Positions 36,655 through 45,001 of a stretch of DNA of 64,000 nt are shown here, piece by piece; the stretch's first letter is position 1; each line of letters opens with the position of its first letter. Under the pieces are notes generated by a model. The model saw nothing but the letters and a program-made list of their open reading frames with translations, was not told the DNA's origin and made no database searches. The translations under genes and the position numbers were made by a program. This DNA comes from Clostridium swellfunianum (lineage in GTDB: Bacteria > Bacillota > Clostridia > Clostridiales > Clostridiaceae): NCBI RefSeq assembly GCF_023656515.1, contig NZ_JAMOFV010000006.1, positions 1,463,354-1,527,353 of the forward strand, in the 5' to 3' direction.

Positions 36655-37710
36655 CTAGCTGTCCAAATATTGATAAATATCCATAGGGATTCTGTCTATG
36701 ATTTCTCTTTCAATTATATAATGAATGTAATTTCCATCTCTCTTCTTGCGAAGAATTCCTGCCTCGTACATAAGCTTCAGATGCTTTGACACTCCTGCCT
36801 CTGTTATGCCTAAATCCTTTGCTATGGCTTGGGTGCTGTTAATTTTCTTATATATGCATCTTAGTATTTTAAGTCTTGTCTCATCTCCTAAAGCCTTCAT
36901 TGTAATAAATAAATCCAGGGGCACTTCCTCGGCAGTTTTCTCTAGGTTCACTCTTATAGTAAGCTGAATGCTCTGACCATCATCTACATCTATAAGCATA
37001 TGCGGGTCAATAAAGCTGCTTATAGCTATATATATTTTGTTTATAGAGTCAAAGGGCACAGTAAACAAAGTATACTTATGGAAAAGAAAAGCCTTGTTAG
37101 TAACTTCAATTCTAGTATGAATTTTGGGGACATACTCCTTTATGCCTATATCCTCGCATAGGGCCGCCTCCTTTTTAAGCTTTCTAACAAGTAGAGGTTC
37201 AATAAACCTAAGCTCCCTTTCAAAATAAAGATAATAATATTTTTTTAGGCAGGCAATAAACCTCCTCTTAAACCCCTCAGGGTTGTTAAAAATTCTCGCC
37301 TGCACTTCGCTTATTTTTGTAGAATCACCTTTATAGGAAGCTTTATTAATACACCTTCCAATCTCTTCTCTGCTTAAATTTCCTCTTAACATTGCGAAAA
37401 TAAAATCCACATTATCCATTTCGGCTATACAGTCCAGTGAAGCAATAACATCCAGGTCATTCACTCCATAGATAACCTTTTTAAAATCCATAGCTGTGAG
37501 CCACTCGTAATAATTGCTTCCAAAGTACATTATTTCCTCATATAGTTCTGGGTCCATTCTTTCTCGAATTTCTCTATACCAATTAAGCCTGCTTAAATGA
37601 TGCTCAGGCTTTGCTATAACATGAAGACTGCAGAGCATTTCAAAGTAAGGTGAATATATAAATTCCACCTGCCAGTTAGATTCATTGTATTCATAAAGCT
37701 TCATAGACAT
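36655..37710 (-). CDS. ArsR-family regulator with large N-terminal domain (DUF5937-like)
   Basis: 351 residues. The C-terminal winged helix (about 268-340) reads ALGDETRLKILRCIYKK, then AIAKDLGITEAGVSKHLKLM, a standard ArsR HTH without the metal-site cysteines. The N-terminal 260 residues resemble the DUF5937 domain found in regulators of ABC exporters. It is the last gene of the minus-strand ABC operon, 47 bases after the second permease, and most likely represses it through the TTTGGTTAACCAAA palindrome at 40497 (inference). Confidence 0.88.
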   Translation of the reverse strand: MSMKLYEYNESNWQVEFIYSPYFEMLCSLHVIAKPEHHLSRLNWYREIRERMDPELYEEIMYFGSNYYEWLTAMDFKKVIYGVNDLDVIASLDCIAEMDNVDFIFAMLRGNLSREEIGRCINKASYKGDSTKISEVQARIFNNPEGFKRRFIACLKKYYYLYFERELRFIEPLLVRKLKKEAALCEDIGIKEYVPKIHTRIEVTNKAFLFHKYTLFTVPFDSINKIYIAISSFIDPHMLIDVDDGQSIQLTIRVNLEKTAEEVPLDLFITMKALGDETRLKILRCIYKKINSTQAIAKDLGITEAGVSKHLKLMYEAGILRKKRDGNYIHYIIEREIIDRIPMDIYQYLDS

Positions 37711-37757
37711 CTTCCTTTTGCAAATTGCACTTTTAGAATTATTATAACATACCTCTG

Positions 37758-38573
37758 CTAAAACAAAGACATGCTCCCTGTTTTCTTTGCATGAGCCTCA
37801 CCTATCTTAAGAAAGAAGATAGTTAAGGACAGCATTATAATTCCTATAAGGACGCTTGATAGAATAAAGTATCTTAAAGCATAAATACTTTCTGAGTTTA
37901 ATAAAGCTCTTCTTAAAAACTCTGCAGCATAGGTTAAAGGAAAAACACAGCTTATGCCTTTTGCCCATAATGGGAATACAGCTGTTGGAACTTTAACTCC
38001 AGCAAAGATTTCCATAGGCTCCTCAAGTATTGTAAAAAGAAATCCCGAATCTCTGGAATACAAAAATAGTGAATTTAAAAACATTCCCCATAGCAAGGAA
38101 AGTACTATTACAAGCAAAGTTCCAAGTAGAGTTGAAACTATGTTAGCATTAAAAGCTTTTCCCTTTAGGATTAAAATAACTCCAGAAAAAACTACAAAAA
38201 GCCACACACTTTCAAACACAGAGGAAATAGCGTTGCCAAGTACAAAAGCAAGCCTGTTTCCTGGAGTCAGATAAATAAGTTCAAGAGTGCCAAAAATTCT
38301 CTCTGAGGAAAATCTCCAGGCTGATTGAACAAGAGATCTGAAAAAGCTCATGGAAACATAGCCTATAAGTACAAATAAAATAACATTTGAGCTGTTTAGG
38401 TAGGATATATGGTTTCTTATCCTGTCCATATTAAAAGGCTTGTAGCCGTAATAGGTTGATAAAAATACAAGCATAGGCCATAGGAATAAGGAAATATATA
38501 TTGATTTATTATGAAAATAGTTTTTGTGCTGCTTCACCATTTCAGCTTTTACAACCTTAAAAAAATATCTCAT
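37758..38573 (-). CDS. ABC-2 type exporter permease (second)
   Basis: 271 residues from the ATG at 38573, preceded by GAGGGGGC; an earlier in-frame ATG at 38609 lies within the ATPase gene. Six TMs are predicted, with a typical ABC-2 arrangement (long cytoplasmic N-terminus, SAWRFSSERIFGTLELIYLTP between TMs 2 and 3). It pairs with the permease at 39653 as a heterodimer around the ATPase. The gene start is separated from the ATPase stop by 2 bases, inside a repeated leader element. Confidence 0.9.
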   Translation of the reverse strand: MRYFFKVVKAEMVKQHKNYFHNKSIYISLFLWPMLVFLSTYYGYKPFNMDRIRNHISYLNSSNVILFVLIGYVSMSFFRSLVQSAWRFSSERIFGTLELIYLTPGNRLAFVLGNAISSVFESVWLFVVFSGVILILKGKAFNANIVSTLLGTLLVIVLSLLWGMFLNSLFLYSRDSGFLFTILEEPMEIFAGVKVPTAVFPLWAKGISCVFPLTYAAEFLRRALLNSESIYALRYFILSSVLIGIIMLSLTIFFLKIGEAHAKKTGSMSLF

Positions 38574-38575
38574 GG

Positions 38576-38630
38576 TTAAGCCCCCTCTGCATTCCTTTTT
38601 TGTACGCAAGGATTATTAATCCTTACGCCC
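38576..38630 (-). repeat. Leader repeat element, copy a (before permease 2)
   Basis: On the minus strand: GGGCGT, a hairpin AAGGATTAATAATCCTT, then TGCGTACA, AGGAATGCAG and GGGGG. It overlaps the 3' end of the ATPase gene, encoding its last residues, and supplies the ribosome binding site of the next gene. It matches copy b (39602-39652) and copy c (44943-44996). The hairpin arms differ from copy b but remain complementary. Confidence 0.7.
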
Positions 38631-39595
38631 TTTGACAGCTTAATAATAGCGTCCTCTAGCCTTGGCTCTTTTGTATAGAAGCTCTTTATAGGCATTTTGT
38701 GCTTTATTAATAGACTTGCGATTTCATTGCTTAAGTCTTCCTTTGATTTAAAGGTATAAAGCATATTCTTCTCGTCTATTTCTATATTGCAGCCCTCAAT
38801 ATTTCCGCATATCTTAAAGATTTCTTCATTGAGATTATTATTAATGATATAGGTTTCCATGCAAAGCACCTTTTCTTCCATTCCCATTAAGGCAAGTTTC
38901 TTTGGTGTACCTTCTGCAATTATAAGGCCTTTGTCCATGATATAAATATATTCACAAAGTTCTTCAACCTCTGGCATATAGTGTGAGGTTAGAAGTATGG
39001 ATTTTCCTTCGGCATAGGCTATTCTCTTTACATGTTCCCTAAGCTCCTTTGCAATAGCAGCATCAAGCCCTAAGGTTGGCTCATCCATAAAAATATAGCT
39101 TGGATTATTTATTAAACCTCTGGCTATTTGAAGTCTTTGCTTCATACCCTTTGAATACCTTTCAACAGGAATATGCTGACTTTCCTCAAGTCCAACCAGC
39201 TCCATCAAGTAGTCAATTCTCCTGTCAAGCTCCTTGTATTCAAGGTTATAAAGCTGCCCATAATACCAAAGATTTTCTCTTCCCGTAAGCCTCCAATAAA
39301 TCATTCTCTCTCCGCCGGCTACCATGTTTATTTTCTTCTTTACCACTGTAGAGTTTTTCACTGCATCTATGCCATCTACAGTAATTTTTCCTTCTGTGGG
39401 TGTTAGAAGAGTCGAAAGCATCTTTATAGTTGTGGTTTTTCCTGCTCCATTTATCCCTAGAAGGCCAACGATTTGCCCTTCGTTTATCTTAAAATTAATC
39501 CCCTTTACTGCTTCTACAGTATTTTTGTCAGCTTTAAAGAACCCCTTTTTAGTTTTTTGTATATAAACTTTTTTTAGATTTTCCGCAATTAACAT
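38576..39595 (-). CDS. ABC exporter ATP-binding protein
   Basis: 339 residues. Walker A GINGAGKT is at 47-54; the signature SKGMKQRLQIARGL and Walker B YIFMDEPTLGLD follow. The C-terminal domain (about 235-320) is the extension seen in drug and peptide exporters of the NatA/CcmA kind. The last 18 or so residues (VRINNPCVQKRNAEGA) are encoded by the leader repeat, so the tail looks acquired. It lies between two ABC-2 permeases in one operon; the exported substrate is unknown. Confidence 0.93.
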   Translation of the reverse strand: MLIAENLKKVYIQKTKKGFFKADKNTVEAVKGINFKINEGQIVGLLGINGAGKTTTIKMLSTLLTPTEGKITVDGIDAVKNSTVVKKKINMVAGGERMIYWRLTGRENLWYYGQLYNLEYKELDRRIDYLMELVGLEESQHIPVERYSKGMKQRLQIARGLINNPSYIFMDEPTLGLDAAIAKELREHVKRIAYAEGKSILLTSHYMPEVEELCEYIYIMDKGLIIAEGTPKKLALMGMEEKVLCMETYIINNNLNEEIFKICGNIEGCNIEIDEKNMLYTFKSKEDLSNEIASLLIKHKMPIKSFYTKEPRLEDAIIKLSKGVRINNPCVQKRNAEGA

Positions 39596-39601
39596 TAACT
39601 T

Positions 39602-39652
39602 TTCCCTCCTGTATTCCTAATGTGCACGCAACAATTATTAATTGTTGCGCCC
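39602..39652 (-). repeat. Leader repeat element, copy b (before the ATPase gene)
   Basis: It fills almost the whole gap between permease 1 and the ATPase gene. On the minus strand: GGGGC, perfect hairpin GCAACAATTA/TAATTGTTGC, then GTGCACA, AGGAATACAG and GAGGGAAA, where the last part is the ribosome binding site. It corresponds to copies a and c. Confidence 0.75.
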
Positions 39653-40465
39653 CTATGCAAATATTTTTTCTAGTACTATTTTTTCTACCCTTTTAAGCAG
39701 CACAAAGCCTAAAATGCAATATATTGTGCTTATAAATATAAGATATAAGAATGAGTTTGCCTGTCCTAATATTCCCATTCCTCTTATAGTGCTGTTTCTC
39801 ATAATTTCAAAGGAAGTAGTCACCGGTATAAACGTTCCTAGATATCTAAGAGGCACTGGCAGATACTCAACTGGGAAGGTAACCCCACAGACTAAAAACA
39901 TAAGTGCAAACAGGGTGTTTTGAGATATATAGGTGTCTCTAAAATAAAGCATTATTACTGCAAGTACTAAAGATAATGAAAAATAAGCAAACATTGAAGT
40001 TATAAAGCCTAGAATAAAAGAAAGCAGATTAACCTGGGAAAAATTCGCTCCAAAGAATAGACTTATAATCACCATAACCATGATTTCAAGGCTTGTGGTT
40101 ATAGTCTGCTGAAGCATGTTGCCGCAAAGGTATTGAACTCTGTTAAATGGTGCAATCATCAAGCTATCCAGGGTACCTTCCCTCAATTCTGTTATAAGAC
40201 TTCTGCTAACGTTAAGGCAGGTTCTTACAGCAAACAGATAAAGAGCAGTACCAACTATGACATAGCTCATATAATCTCCTGTCCCTGAGTAAGCTTTAAA
40301 GCTGGCATCGAGATTCCCCTTAAACAAAAGCTGATACATGAAATAAGCTGAAAGCACTGTGTAGATGCCTGTTAGTGTGTTTCCAATGAAGAAATCCTTT
40401 GGATAGGCTCTCAGCTGCATAATGAAGTTTCTTTTAAAGGTTGCCTTTAGGATTTTGAAATTCAT
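39653..40465 (-). CDS. ABC-2 type exporter permease (first)
   Basis: 270 residues with six TMs and ABC-2 features: MQLRAYPKDFFIGNTLTG at the N-terminus, then LITELREGTLDSLMIAPFNR in the cytoplasmic coupling region and CGVTFPVEYLPVPLRYLGTFIPVT near the exit loop. GGGGG precedes the ATG. It is the first gene of the four-gene operon (permease, ATPase, permease, ArsR) transcribed from the promoter at 40536-40564. Confidence 0.9.
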   Translation of the reverse strand: MNFKILKATFKRNFIMQLRAYPKDFFIGNTLTGIYTVLSAYFMYQLLFKGNLDASFKAYSGTGDYMSYVIVGTALYLFAVRTCLNVSRSLITELREGTLDSLMIAPFNRVQYLCGNMLQQTITTSLEIMVMVIISLFFGANFSQVNLLSFILGFITSMFAYFSLSLVLAVIMLYFRDTYISQNTLFALMFLVCGVTFPVEYLPVPLRYLGTFIPVTTSFEIMRNSTIRGMGILGQANSFLYLIFISTIYCILGFVLLKRVEKIVLEKIFA

Positions 40466-40571
40466 TATAATTCCCCCTTTTCAATTTGATTAGCTGTTTG
40501 GTTAACCAAAAGTATCCTTATTTTAGGTCAGGGGTATTATAAAGAGGGGGGTGGTATTTGTCAATAAGGAT
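40466..40571 (-). promoter_or_regulatory. ABC operon promoter, operator and RBS region (duplicated at 44730-44833)
   Basis: Perfect consensus on the minus strand: TTGACA (40559-40564), a 17-base spacer, TATAAT (40536-40541). The palindrome TTTGGTTAACCAAA (40497-40510) lies 25 bases past the -10, in the early transcribed region, and GGGGGAATTATA leads to the ATG. A second copy lies at 44730-44833 in the same orientation. The ArsR protein of the operon is the likely palindrome binder (inference). Confidence 0.85.
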
Positions 40572-40577
40572 AAAAAT

Positions 40578-40609
40578 AAAAAGCATGCTAATTTTAAAGC
40601 ATACTTTTT
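40578..40609 (-). terminator. Terminator of the AraC gene
   Basis: AAAAAGCATGCT (40578-40589) pairs with AGCATACTTTTT (40598-40609). The minus strand continues TTTTATTTTTATCC. It isolates the AraC gene from the ABC promoter. Confidence 0.75.
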
Positions 40610-40740
40610 GTTTTGGATTATGTTTAATAATAGTGTTAAAATCACGCATGTTCTTTGATATCTAGAAAAACTTTCACAGCACATATATGACTAATGATTA
40701 TTTTCATTAAAATAAGGCTAGCAACGGAAGGTACTATTTA

Positions 40741-41568
40741 TTACAATTTATTTTCACGGATCTGTTCAGAGGGTGACATTCCCATATACTTCTTATAAGT
40801 CTTGCAAAAATAAGACAGATTGTTAAAACCAGTGGCATCAGCACATTCACCTACATTATACTTGGCTGATACCAACAGTATCCTGGCATAGCTGCACCGA
40901 AGAGAATTAATATAATCCACTACAGTTTTTCCGGTAATTTCCTTAAACTCACGACAAAAATAGTATTTGCTATAGCCGATATTATGACAGATTTCATCTA
41001 TTGATAATTTCTCTGTATAGTGCTTTCTTATATAGCTGATTGATGCCTTAATTCTTTCAATCTTATTTTCGCCTTTTCTCCTTTCTTCCAGAACATTTCC
41101 ACGTACTGCATAATTTCGACACATATGTACCAATAAATGTATAATAGTTGATTTTACAGCAGTTTTATAATACTGACGCTCATTAAGCATTTCTTGAATA
41201 ATTACATCAAAATACTCTCTTGCAAGGCTATCATTTATTATATTTTTCAAGATAATATCACTAATAAAAAGGTCAAAGCTGTCGGTGAACGACTTGTCAA
41301 CTATCAGGCAATAATACCTGCACTTTGGAGTAATCGGCTTAATCCAGTGAAGATTGTTTAAGTTAACTACTGCAATATCACCTGTATTGGCAGTATGCTG
41401 TTTGGCATCACAGGCTACTATTGCACTGCCCTCAATAAAGTACAGCAGTTCAAGATTCTCGTGCCAGTGCATTTGAAAATCACTGCCGTTTTGTGTTAAA
41501 GTATCTAAATGGAATATAAATGGAAATTCCAAATCTTCATGAACATGATTCTCGTAAAAAGCATGCAA
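40741..41568 (-). CDS. AraC-family regulator with cupin sensor
   Basis: 275 residues from a TTG at 41568, preceded by AAGGGGGTG. The N-terminal cupin (HWHENLELLYFIEGSAIVACD) spans about 20-110. The double HTH at 175-275 has KLSIDEICHNIGYSKYYFCREFKEITGKT and NVGECADATGFNNLSYFCKTYKKYMGMSP. It is divergent from the three-gene sugar module starting at 41761 and is very likely its sugar-responsive activator. Confidence 0.9.
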   Translation of the reverse strand: MHAFYENHVHEDLEFPFIFHLDTLTQNGSDFQMHWHENLELLYFIEGSAIVACDAKQHTANTGDIAVVNLNNLHWIKPITPKCRYYCLIVDKSFTDSFDLFISDIILKNIINDSLAREYFDVIIQEMLNERQYYKTAVKSTIIHLLVHMCRNYAVRGNVLEERRKGENKIERIKASISYIRKHYTEKLSIDEICHNIGYSKYYFCREFKEITGKTVVDYINSLRCSYARILLVSAKYNVGECADATGFNNLSYFCKTYKKYMGMSPSEQIRENKL

Positions 41569-41760
41569 GCGCCCACCCCCTTAGTGAAAAAAAGCAATAT
41601 AATGTTAATTCAAGGCAAAATGTTTCCTATACATTTATTACTAACATTATATAATTAAAATAGTTGATGGTCAATTTAACCAAATTTAACAGCAATCTTT
41701 TTAGTATATTTCATATTTAAAAAGACCTTAACAAAAATATAATTTAAGGGAGATTTTATC

Positions 41761-42603
41761 ATGTCCAATTTTTCAATCGGCGTCATTTTGGAATCGTTTA
41801 GAACCGACATTCCCTCTGCAATAAAAAAAGCTGCAGAGGTTGGTGCACAAGGCATTCAAGTGTATTCTACCTATGGAGAAATGTCTCCTGATAATCTGAC
41901 AGCGGCTAAGAAAAAAGAATTTGTTGATATTATCAAATCCCATGGACTTACAATAGCAGCTCTTTGCGGAGACCTTGGCCATGGCTTTGGAAATGCTGAG
42001 AAAAATCCGCATTTAATTGAGCAGTCAAAGAAAATTCTTCACCTTGCTAAAGAATTAGGCACCGATGTTGTTACTACGCATATAGGAGTTATTCCACAGG
42101 ATTCAGATCACGACAGGTACAAAATTATGCAGGAAGCTTGCTTTGAGCTTGCCAGTTATGCAGACAGCCTTCAAGCACACTTTGCTGTTGAGACAGGTCC
42201 TGAAACTGCTGCAGTACTAAAAGGCTTTCTTGACAGCCTAAACTCAAAGGGTGTTGCAGTAAATCTGGACCCTGCAAACCTTGTAATGGTAACAGGTGAT
42301 GACCCTGTAGCTGCAGTTTATACCCTTAAGGATTATATTGTTCATACTCATGCAAAGGATGGCAGACGTCTTTTGGTAAAGGATCCGGAGATTATATACG
42401 GCATTATTGAAGATGAAATTAAATCCGGTCAAGCCTTTATTGAACTGCCTCTGGGCAAAGGGGATGTGGACTTTAAAAACTATTTAAAAGCCCTTGATGA
42501 AATTGGATACAAGGGTTTCCTAACAATCGAACGTGAAGTTGGAGACAAACCTGAAGCTGATATCAAGCTTGCTGTAGATTTTTTAAAAGCTCATATGAGA
42601 TAA
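41761..42603 (+). CDS. Sugar phosphate isomerase/epimerase-like TIM barrel (first)
   Basis: 280 residues of the AP-endonuclease-2 TIM-barrel family. Candidate metal ligands are the Glu in FAVETGPE, the Asp in [10 protein letters not shown], the His in VHTHAKDGR and the Glu in [15 protein letters not shown] precedes the ATG. These enzymes isomerise, epimerise or cleave sugars and inositols; the exact reaction cannot be told from sequence. It is the first of three genes, 27 bases before a Gfo/Idh/MocA oxidoreductase. Confidence 0.9.
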   Translation: MSNFSIGVILESFRTDIPSAIKKAAEVGAQGIQVYSTYGEMSPDNLTAAKKKEFVDIIKSHGLTIAALCGDLGHGFGNAEKNPHLIEQSKKILHLAKELGTDVVTTHIGVIPQDSDHDRYKIMQEACFELASYADSLQAHFAVETGPETAAVLKGFLDSLNSKGVAVNLDPANLVMVTGDDPVAAVYTLKDYIVHTHAKDGRRLLVKDPEIIYGIIEDEIKSGQAFIELPLGKGDVDFKNYLKALDEIGYKGFLTIEREVGDKPEADIKLAVDFLKAHMR

Positions 42604-42630
42604 ATATATAAAGTAACAGGAGTGAAAAGC

Positions 42631-43698
42631 ATGGATAAGAAGATTAAAATAGGTATTATAGGGACAGGAAGTATATCCAATACTCATTTGCAGGCATACA
42701 GTAAAAACCCTAATGTTGAACTTTATGCCTTTTGTGATATCAATGAAGAACGCTTAAAGACTATGGCTGAAAAGTATGGAGTTACAAGAACCTTTACTGA
42801 TATGCATGAAATGTTAAAGCTTGAAGAAATTGATGCAGTCAGCGTATGCACCTGGAACTCACAGCATGCCCCTTGCACCATCGCAGCACTTAACGCTGGC
42901 AAGCACGTATTATGTGAAAAACCAATGGCTACCTCTGCAAAAGAGGCTAGAGAAATGAATGCCGCTGCTGAAAAAAATGGCAAGCTTTTAATGATTGGTT
43001 TTGTTAGACGCTTCGGTAATGACTGTGCAATTCTGCAGGATTTTATAGACAATGGTTATTTCGGCGATTTATATTATGCCAAAGCTACCTACTTAAGAAG
43101 AAAAGGGAATCCTGGAGGATGGTTTGGTGATAAGTCCCGCTCAGGAGGAGGTCCATTAATCGACCTTGGAGTACACGTTATCGATTTGGTAAGGTATTTG
43201 TTTGGAAATCCGAAGCCTGTATCTGTTTATGGCGCTACCTTTCAAAAGTTATTTGACAGAAAGGATGTTAAGGACTCTATAGGCTACTCTGCCGCTTCAA
43301 AAACTGACAATGACATTTGTGATGTTGAGGATTTAGCTAGTGCTATGATCCGCTTTGACAACGGTGCAGTACTTCACATAGAAGCAAGCTTCAGTTTGAA
43401 CCTGAAAAAAGATGAAGGCAAGATTGAATTGTTTGGTACCAAAGCAGGTGCCAAGCTGGATCCATCTCTTGAAATATACTCGAATATAAATAATTATATG
43501 TCCAATGTTCAGTTATGCACCAAAACTGATCTGGATTTTAACGGCCTGTTTGAAAAAGAAATCAATCACTTCGTCTCCTGCGTAAAGGATGGAATAACTT
43601 GCATGGCCCCTGCTCAGGATGGAATTGAGCTTATGACCATACTTGATGCAGTTTATGAATCCGCAAGGACTGGGCATGAAGTAGTTATTAATAATTAA
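42631..43698 (+). CDS. Gfo/Idh/MocA-family oxidoreductase
   Basis: 355 residues from the ATG at 42631 (CAGGAG 8 bases upstream; the GTG at 42622 overlaps it). The Rossmann motif GIIGTGSISNTHLQAY opens the protein, CEKPMATS carries the conserved Lys, and GGGPLIDLGVHVIDLVRYLFG holds the catalytic Asp and His. It oxidises a hydroxyl of a sugar or inositol with NAD(P). It is flanked in the operon by two TIM-barrel isomerase-like proteins. Confidence 0.93.
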   Translation: MDKKIKIGIIGTGSISNTHLQAYSKNPNVELYAFCDINEERLKTMAEKYGVTRTFTDMHEMLKLEEIDAVSVCTWNSQHAPCTIAALNAGKHVLCEKPMATSAKEAREMNAAAEKNGKLLMIGFVRRFGNDCAILQDFIDNGYFGDLYYAKATYLRRKGNPGGWFGDKSRSGGGPLIDLGVHVIDLVRYLFGNPKPVSVYGATFQKLFDRKDVKDSIGYSAASKTDNDICDVEDLASAMIRFDNGAVLHIEASFSLNLKKDEGKIELFGTKAGAKLDPSLEIYSNINNYMSNVQLCTKTDLDFNGLFEKEINHFVSCVKDGITCMAPAQDGIELMTILDAVYESARTGHEVVINN

Positions 43699-43721
43699 AG
43701 AATGACGGAGGTATTCAGTTA

Positions 43722-44597
43722 ATGAAAGTTTCAGTAAGTACCTACAGCTACATTCAGCTTATAAACAAAGGTGTTTTAACACAGCTTGACTGTATAAGTA
43801 AAGCAAAAGAAATGGGCTTTGATGCCATAGAAATTGAAAGCATTCGCCCACATGATGATTCTTCTCCCATGGAATATGCAAAAAAGCTTCGTGATGAGGC
43901 TGCGCTATTGAATATGCCTATATCTAGCTTTACCTTTGGTGCAGATTTCCTCACAGGCAGCAACGGTGATGTAAATGCAGAGATTTCAAGAGTAAAAGGA
44001 ATGATAGATATAGCAGAGGCTTTAGGGGCAAAAATTGTGAGACACGATGCAACTTACGGCTATCCGCAAAACTTAAGAAAATATAGGGGTTTTGAGGATG
44101 CACTTCCGATACTTGCAGATGCCTGCCGCCAAGTAACAGAGTATGCCGCTGCTAAAGGTATAAGGACAACAGTTGAAAATCATGGTTTCTTCAGCCAGGA
44201 CAGCGAAAGAGTTGAAAAACTTGTGAACGCTGTGGCTCATGAAAACTTTGGCTTACTTGTAGATATGGGCAACTTCCTGTGCGCAGACGAAGACCCAGCC
44301 ATAGCCGTTGGCAGAGTTGCTCCTTACGCCTTTTATGCCCACGCAAAGGATTTCCATGTAAAAAGCTGTATGGGACCAAATCCCGGTCAAGGCTTCTTCA
44401 AATCAAGAAATGGAAATTACCTAAGAGGTGCCATCATCGGCCATGGTGATGTTCCTGTACGCCATTGCCTTACTGCATTAAAGAAAGCAGGCTACGACAG
44501 CTATATTGCAATTGAATTTGAGGGCATGGAAGAACCAATAATGGCTTTGTCAATTGGACTTGAAAACTTGAGGAGATACCTTACTGAGATAGAATAA
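43722..44597 (+). CDS. Sugar phosphate isomerase/epimerase-like TIM barrel (second)
   Basis: 291 residues of the same superfamily as the protein at 41761, but not a recent copy. Metal-site candidates are the Glu in TVENHG, Asp in LLVDMGNF, His in FYAHAKDFHV and Glu in IAIEFEGME. GGAGG precedes the ATG, 23 bases after the oxidoreductase gene. The trio of barrel, dehydrogenase and barrel suggests oxidation of a glycoside or cyclitol followed by isomerisation or elimination. No transporter is included. Confidence 0.9.
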   Translation: MKVSVSTYSYIQLINKGVLTQLDCISKAKEMGFDAIEIESIRPHDDSSPMEYAKKLRDEAALLNMPISSFTFGADFLTGSNGDVNAEISRVKGMIDIAEALGAKIVRHDATYGYPQNLRKYRGFEDALPILADACRQVTEYAAAKGIRTTVENHGFFSQDSERVEKLVNAVAHENFGLLVDMGNFLCADEDPAIAVGRVAPYAFYAHAKDFHVKSCMGPNPGQGFFKSRNGNYLRGAIIGHGDVPVRHCLTALKKAGYDSYIAIEFEGMEEPIMALSIGLENLRRYLTEIE

Positions 44598-44609
44598 TTT
44601 AAATGTTGC

Positions 44610-44644
44610 AGCAGAGATTGACATTAACTCTGACAATCTCTGCT
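44610..44644. repeat. Strong inverted repeat after the sugar operon
   Basis: AGCAGAGATTG (44610-44620) pairs perfectly with CAATCTCTGCT (44634-44644). No T-run follows on either strand, so it is not an ordinary terminator. It lies 13 bases after the operon stop and just before a true terminator. Confidence 0.6.
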
Positions 44645-44667
44645 ACTCGATTAAATTTATCACAGTT

Positions 44668-44731
44668 AGGACAGTTATATATTATTGGTTTTATCAAAAG
44701 CCAATAATATGCAACTGTCCTTTCTTTTTTA
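44668..44731 (+). terminator. Terminator of the sugar operon
   Basis: AGGACAGTT (44668-44676) and ATATTATTGG (44679-44688) pair with CCAATAATAT (44701-44710) and AACTGTCCT (44713-44721), followed by TTTCTTTTTT. A long two-part stem. Confidence 0.9.
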
Positions 44732-44833
44732 TAATTCCCTCTCGTATACTTTGATTAGCTATTTAGTTAACCAAAAGAGCCCATATATTGGAGCACGGGT
44801 ATTATAAAGAGGTGCTTGTATATTGTCAATAAG
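44730..44833 (-). promoter_or_regulatory. Second copy of the ABC operon promoter-operator-RBS region, without a gene
   Basis: On the minus strand: TTGACA (44824-44829), 17 bases, TATAAT (44801-44806), then TTTGGTTAACTAAA (44762-44775; one arm base changed) 25 bases past the -10, and GAGGGAATTATAA where the ABC permease start would be. Similarity to 40466-40571 is roughly 80% by eye, with one single-base indel, and stops at the position of the start codon. No minus-strand gene follows. Confidence 0.8.
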
Positions 44834-44901
44834 GTATAAGAGATTTTTGTAAATTAATATGTTTATCATGCCAAAATAACCAATATACTACTCTATACTG
44901 T

Positions 44902-44929
44902 TTGCCTAATTATTGTAAAATGATATAAT
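44902..44929 (+). promoter_or_regulatory. Promoter of tldD-tldE
   Basis: TTGCCT (44902-44907) and TATAAT (44924-44929) with a 16-base spacer, followed by the leader repeat and the TTG start at 45002. Confidence 0.6.
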
Positions 44930-44942
44930 ATTTGTATTGGAA

Positions 44943-44996
44943 AGGATGCAACAATTATTAATTCTTACGTACAAGAAAGGAATACAAGGGGGGAAT
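44943..44996 (+). repeat. Leader repeat element, copy c (before tldD)
   Basis: On the plus strand: GGATGCAACAATTATTAATT, then CTTACGTACA, AGGAATACA and GGGGGGAA, matching copies a and b of the ABC operon. The hairpin is imperfect here. The G-run provides the tldD ribosome binding site. Confidence 0.7.
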
Positions 44997-45001
44997 TAAC
45001 T

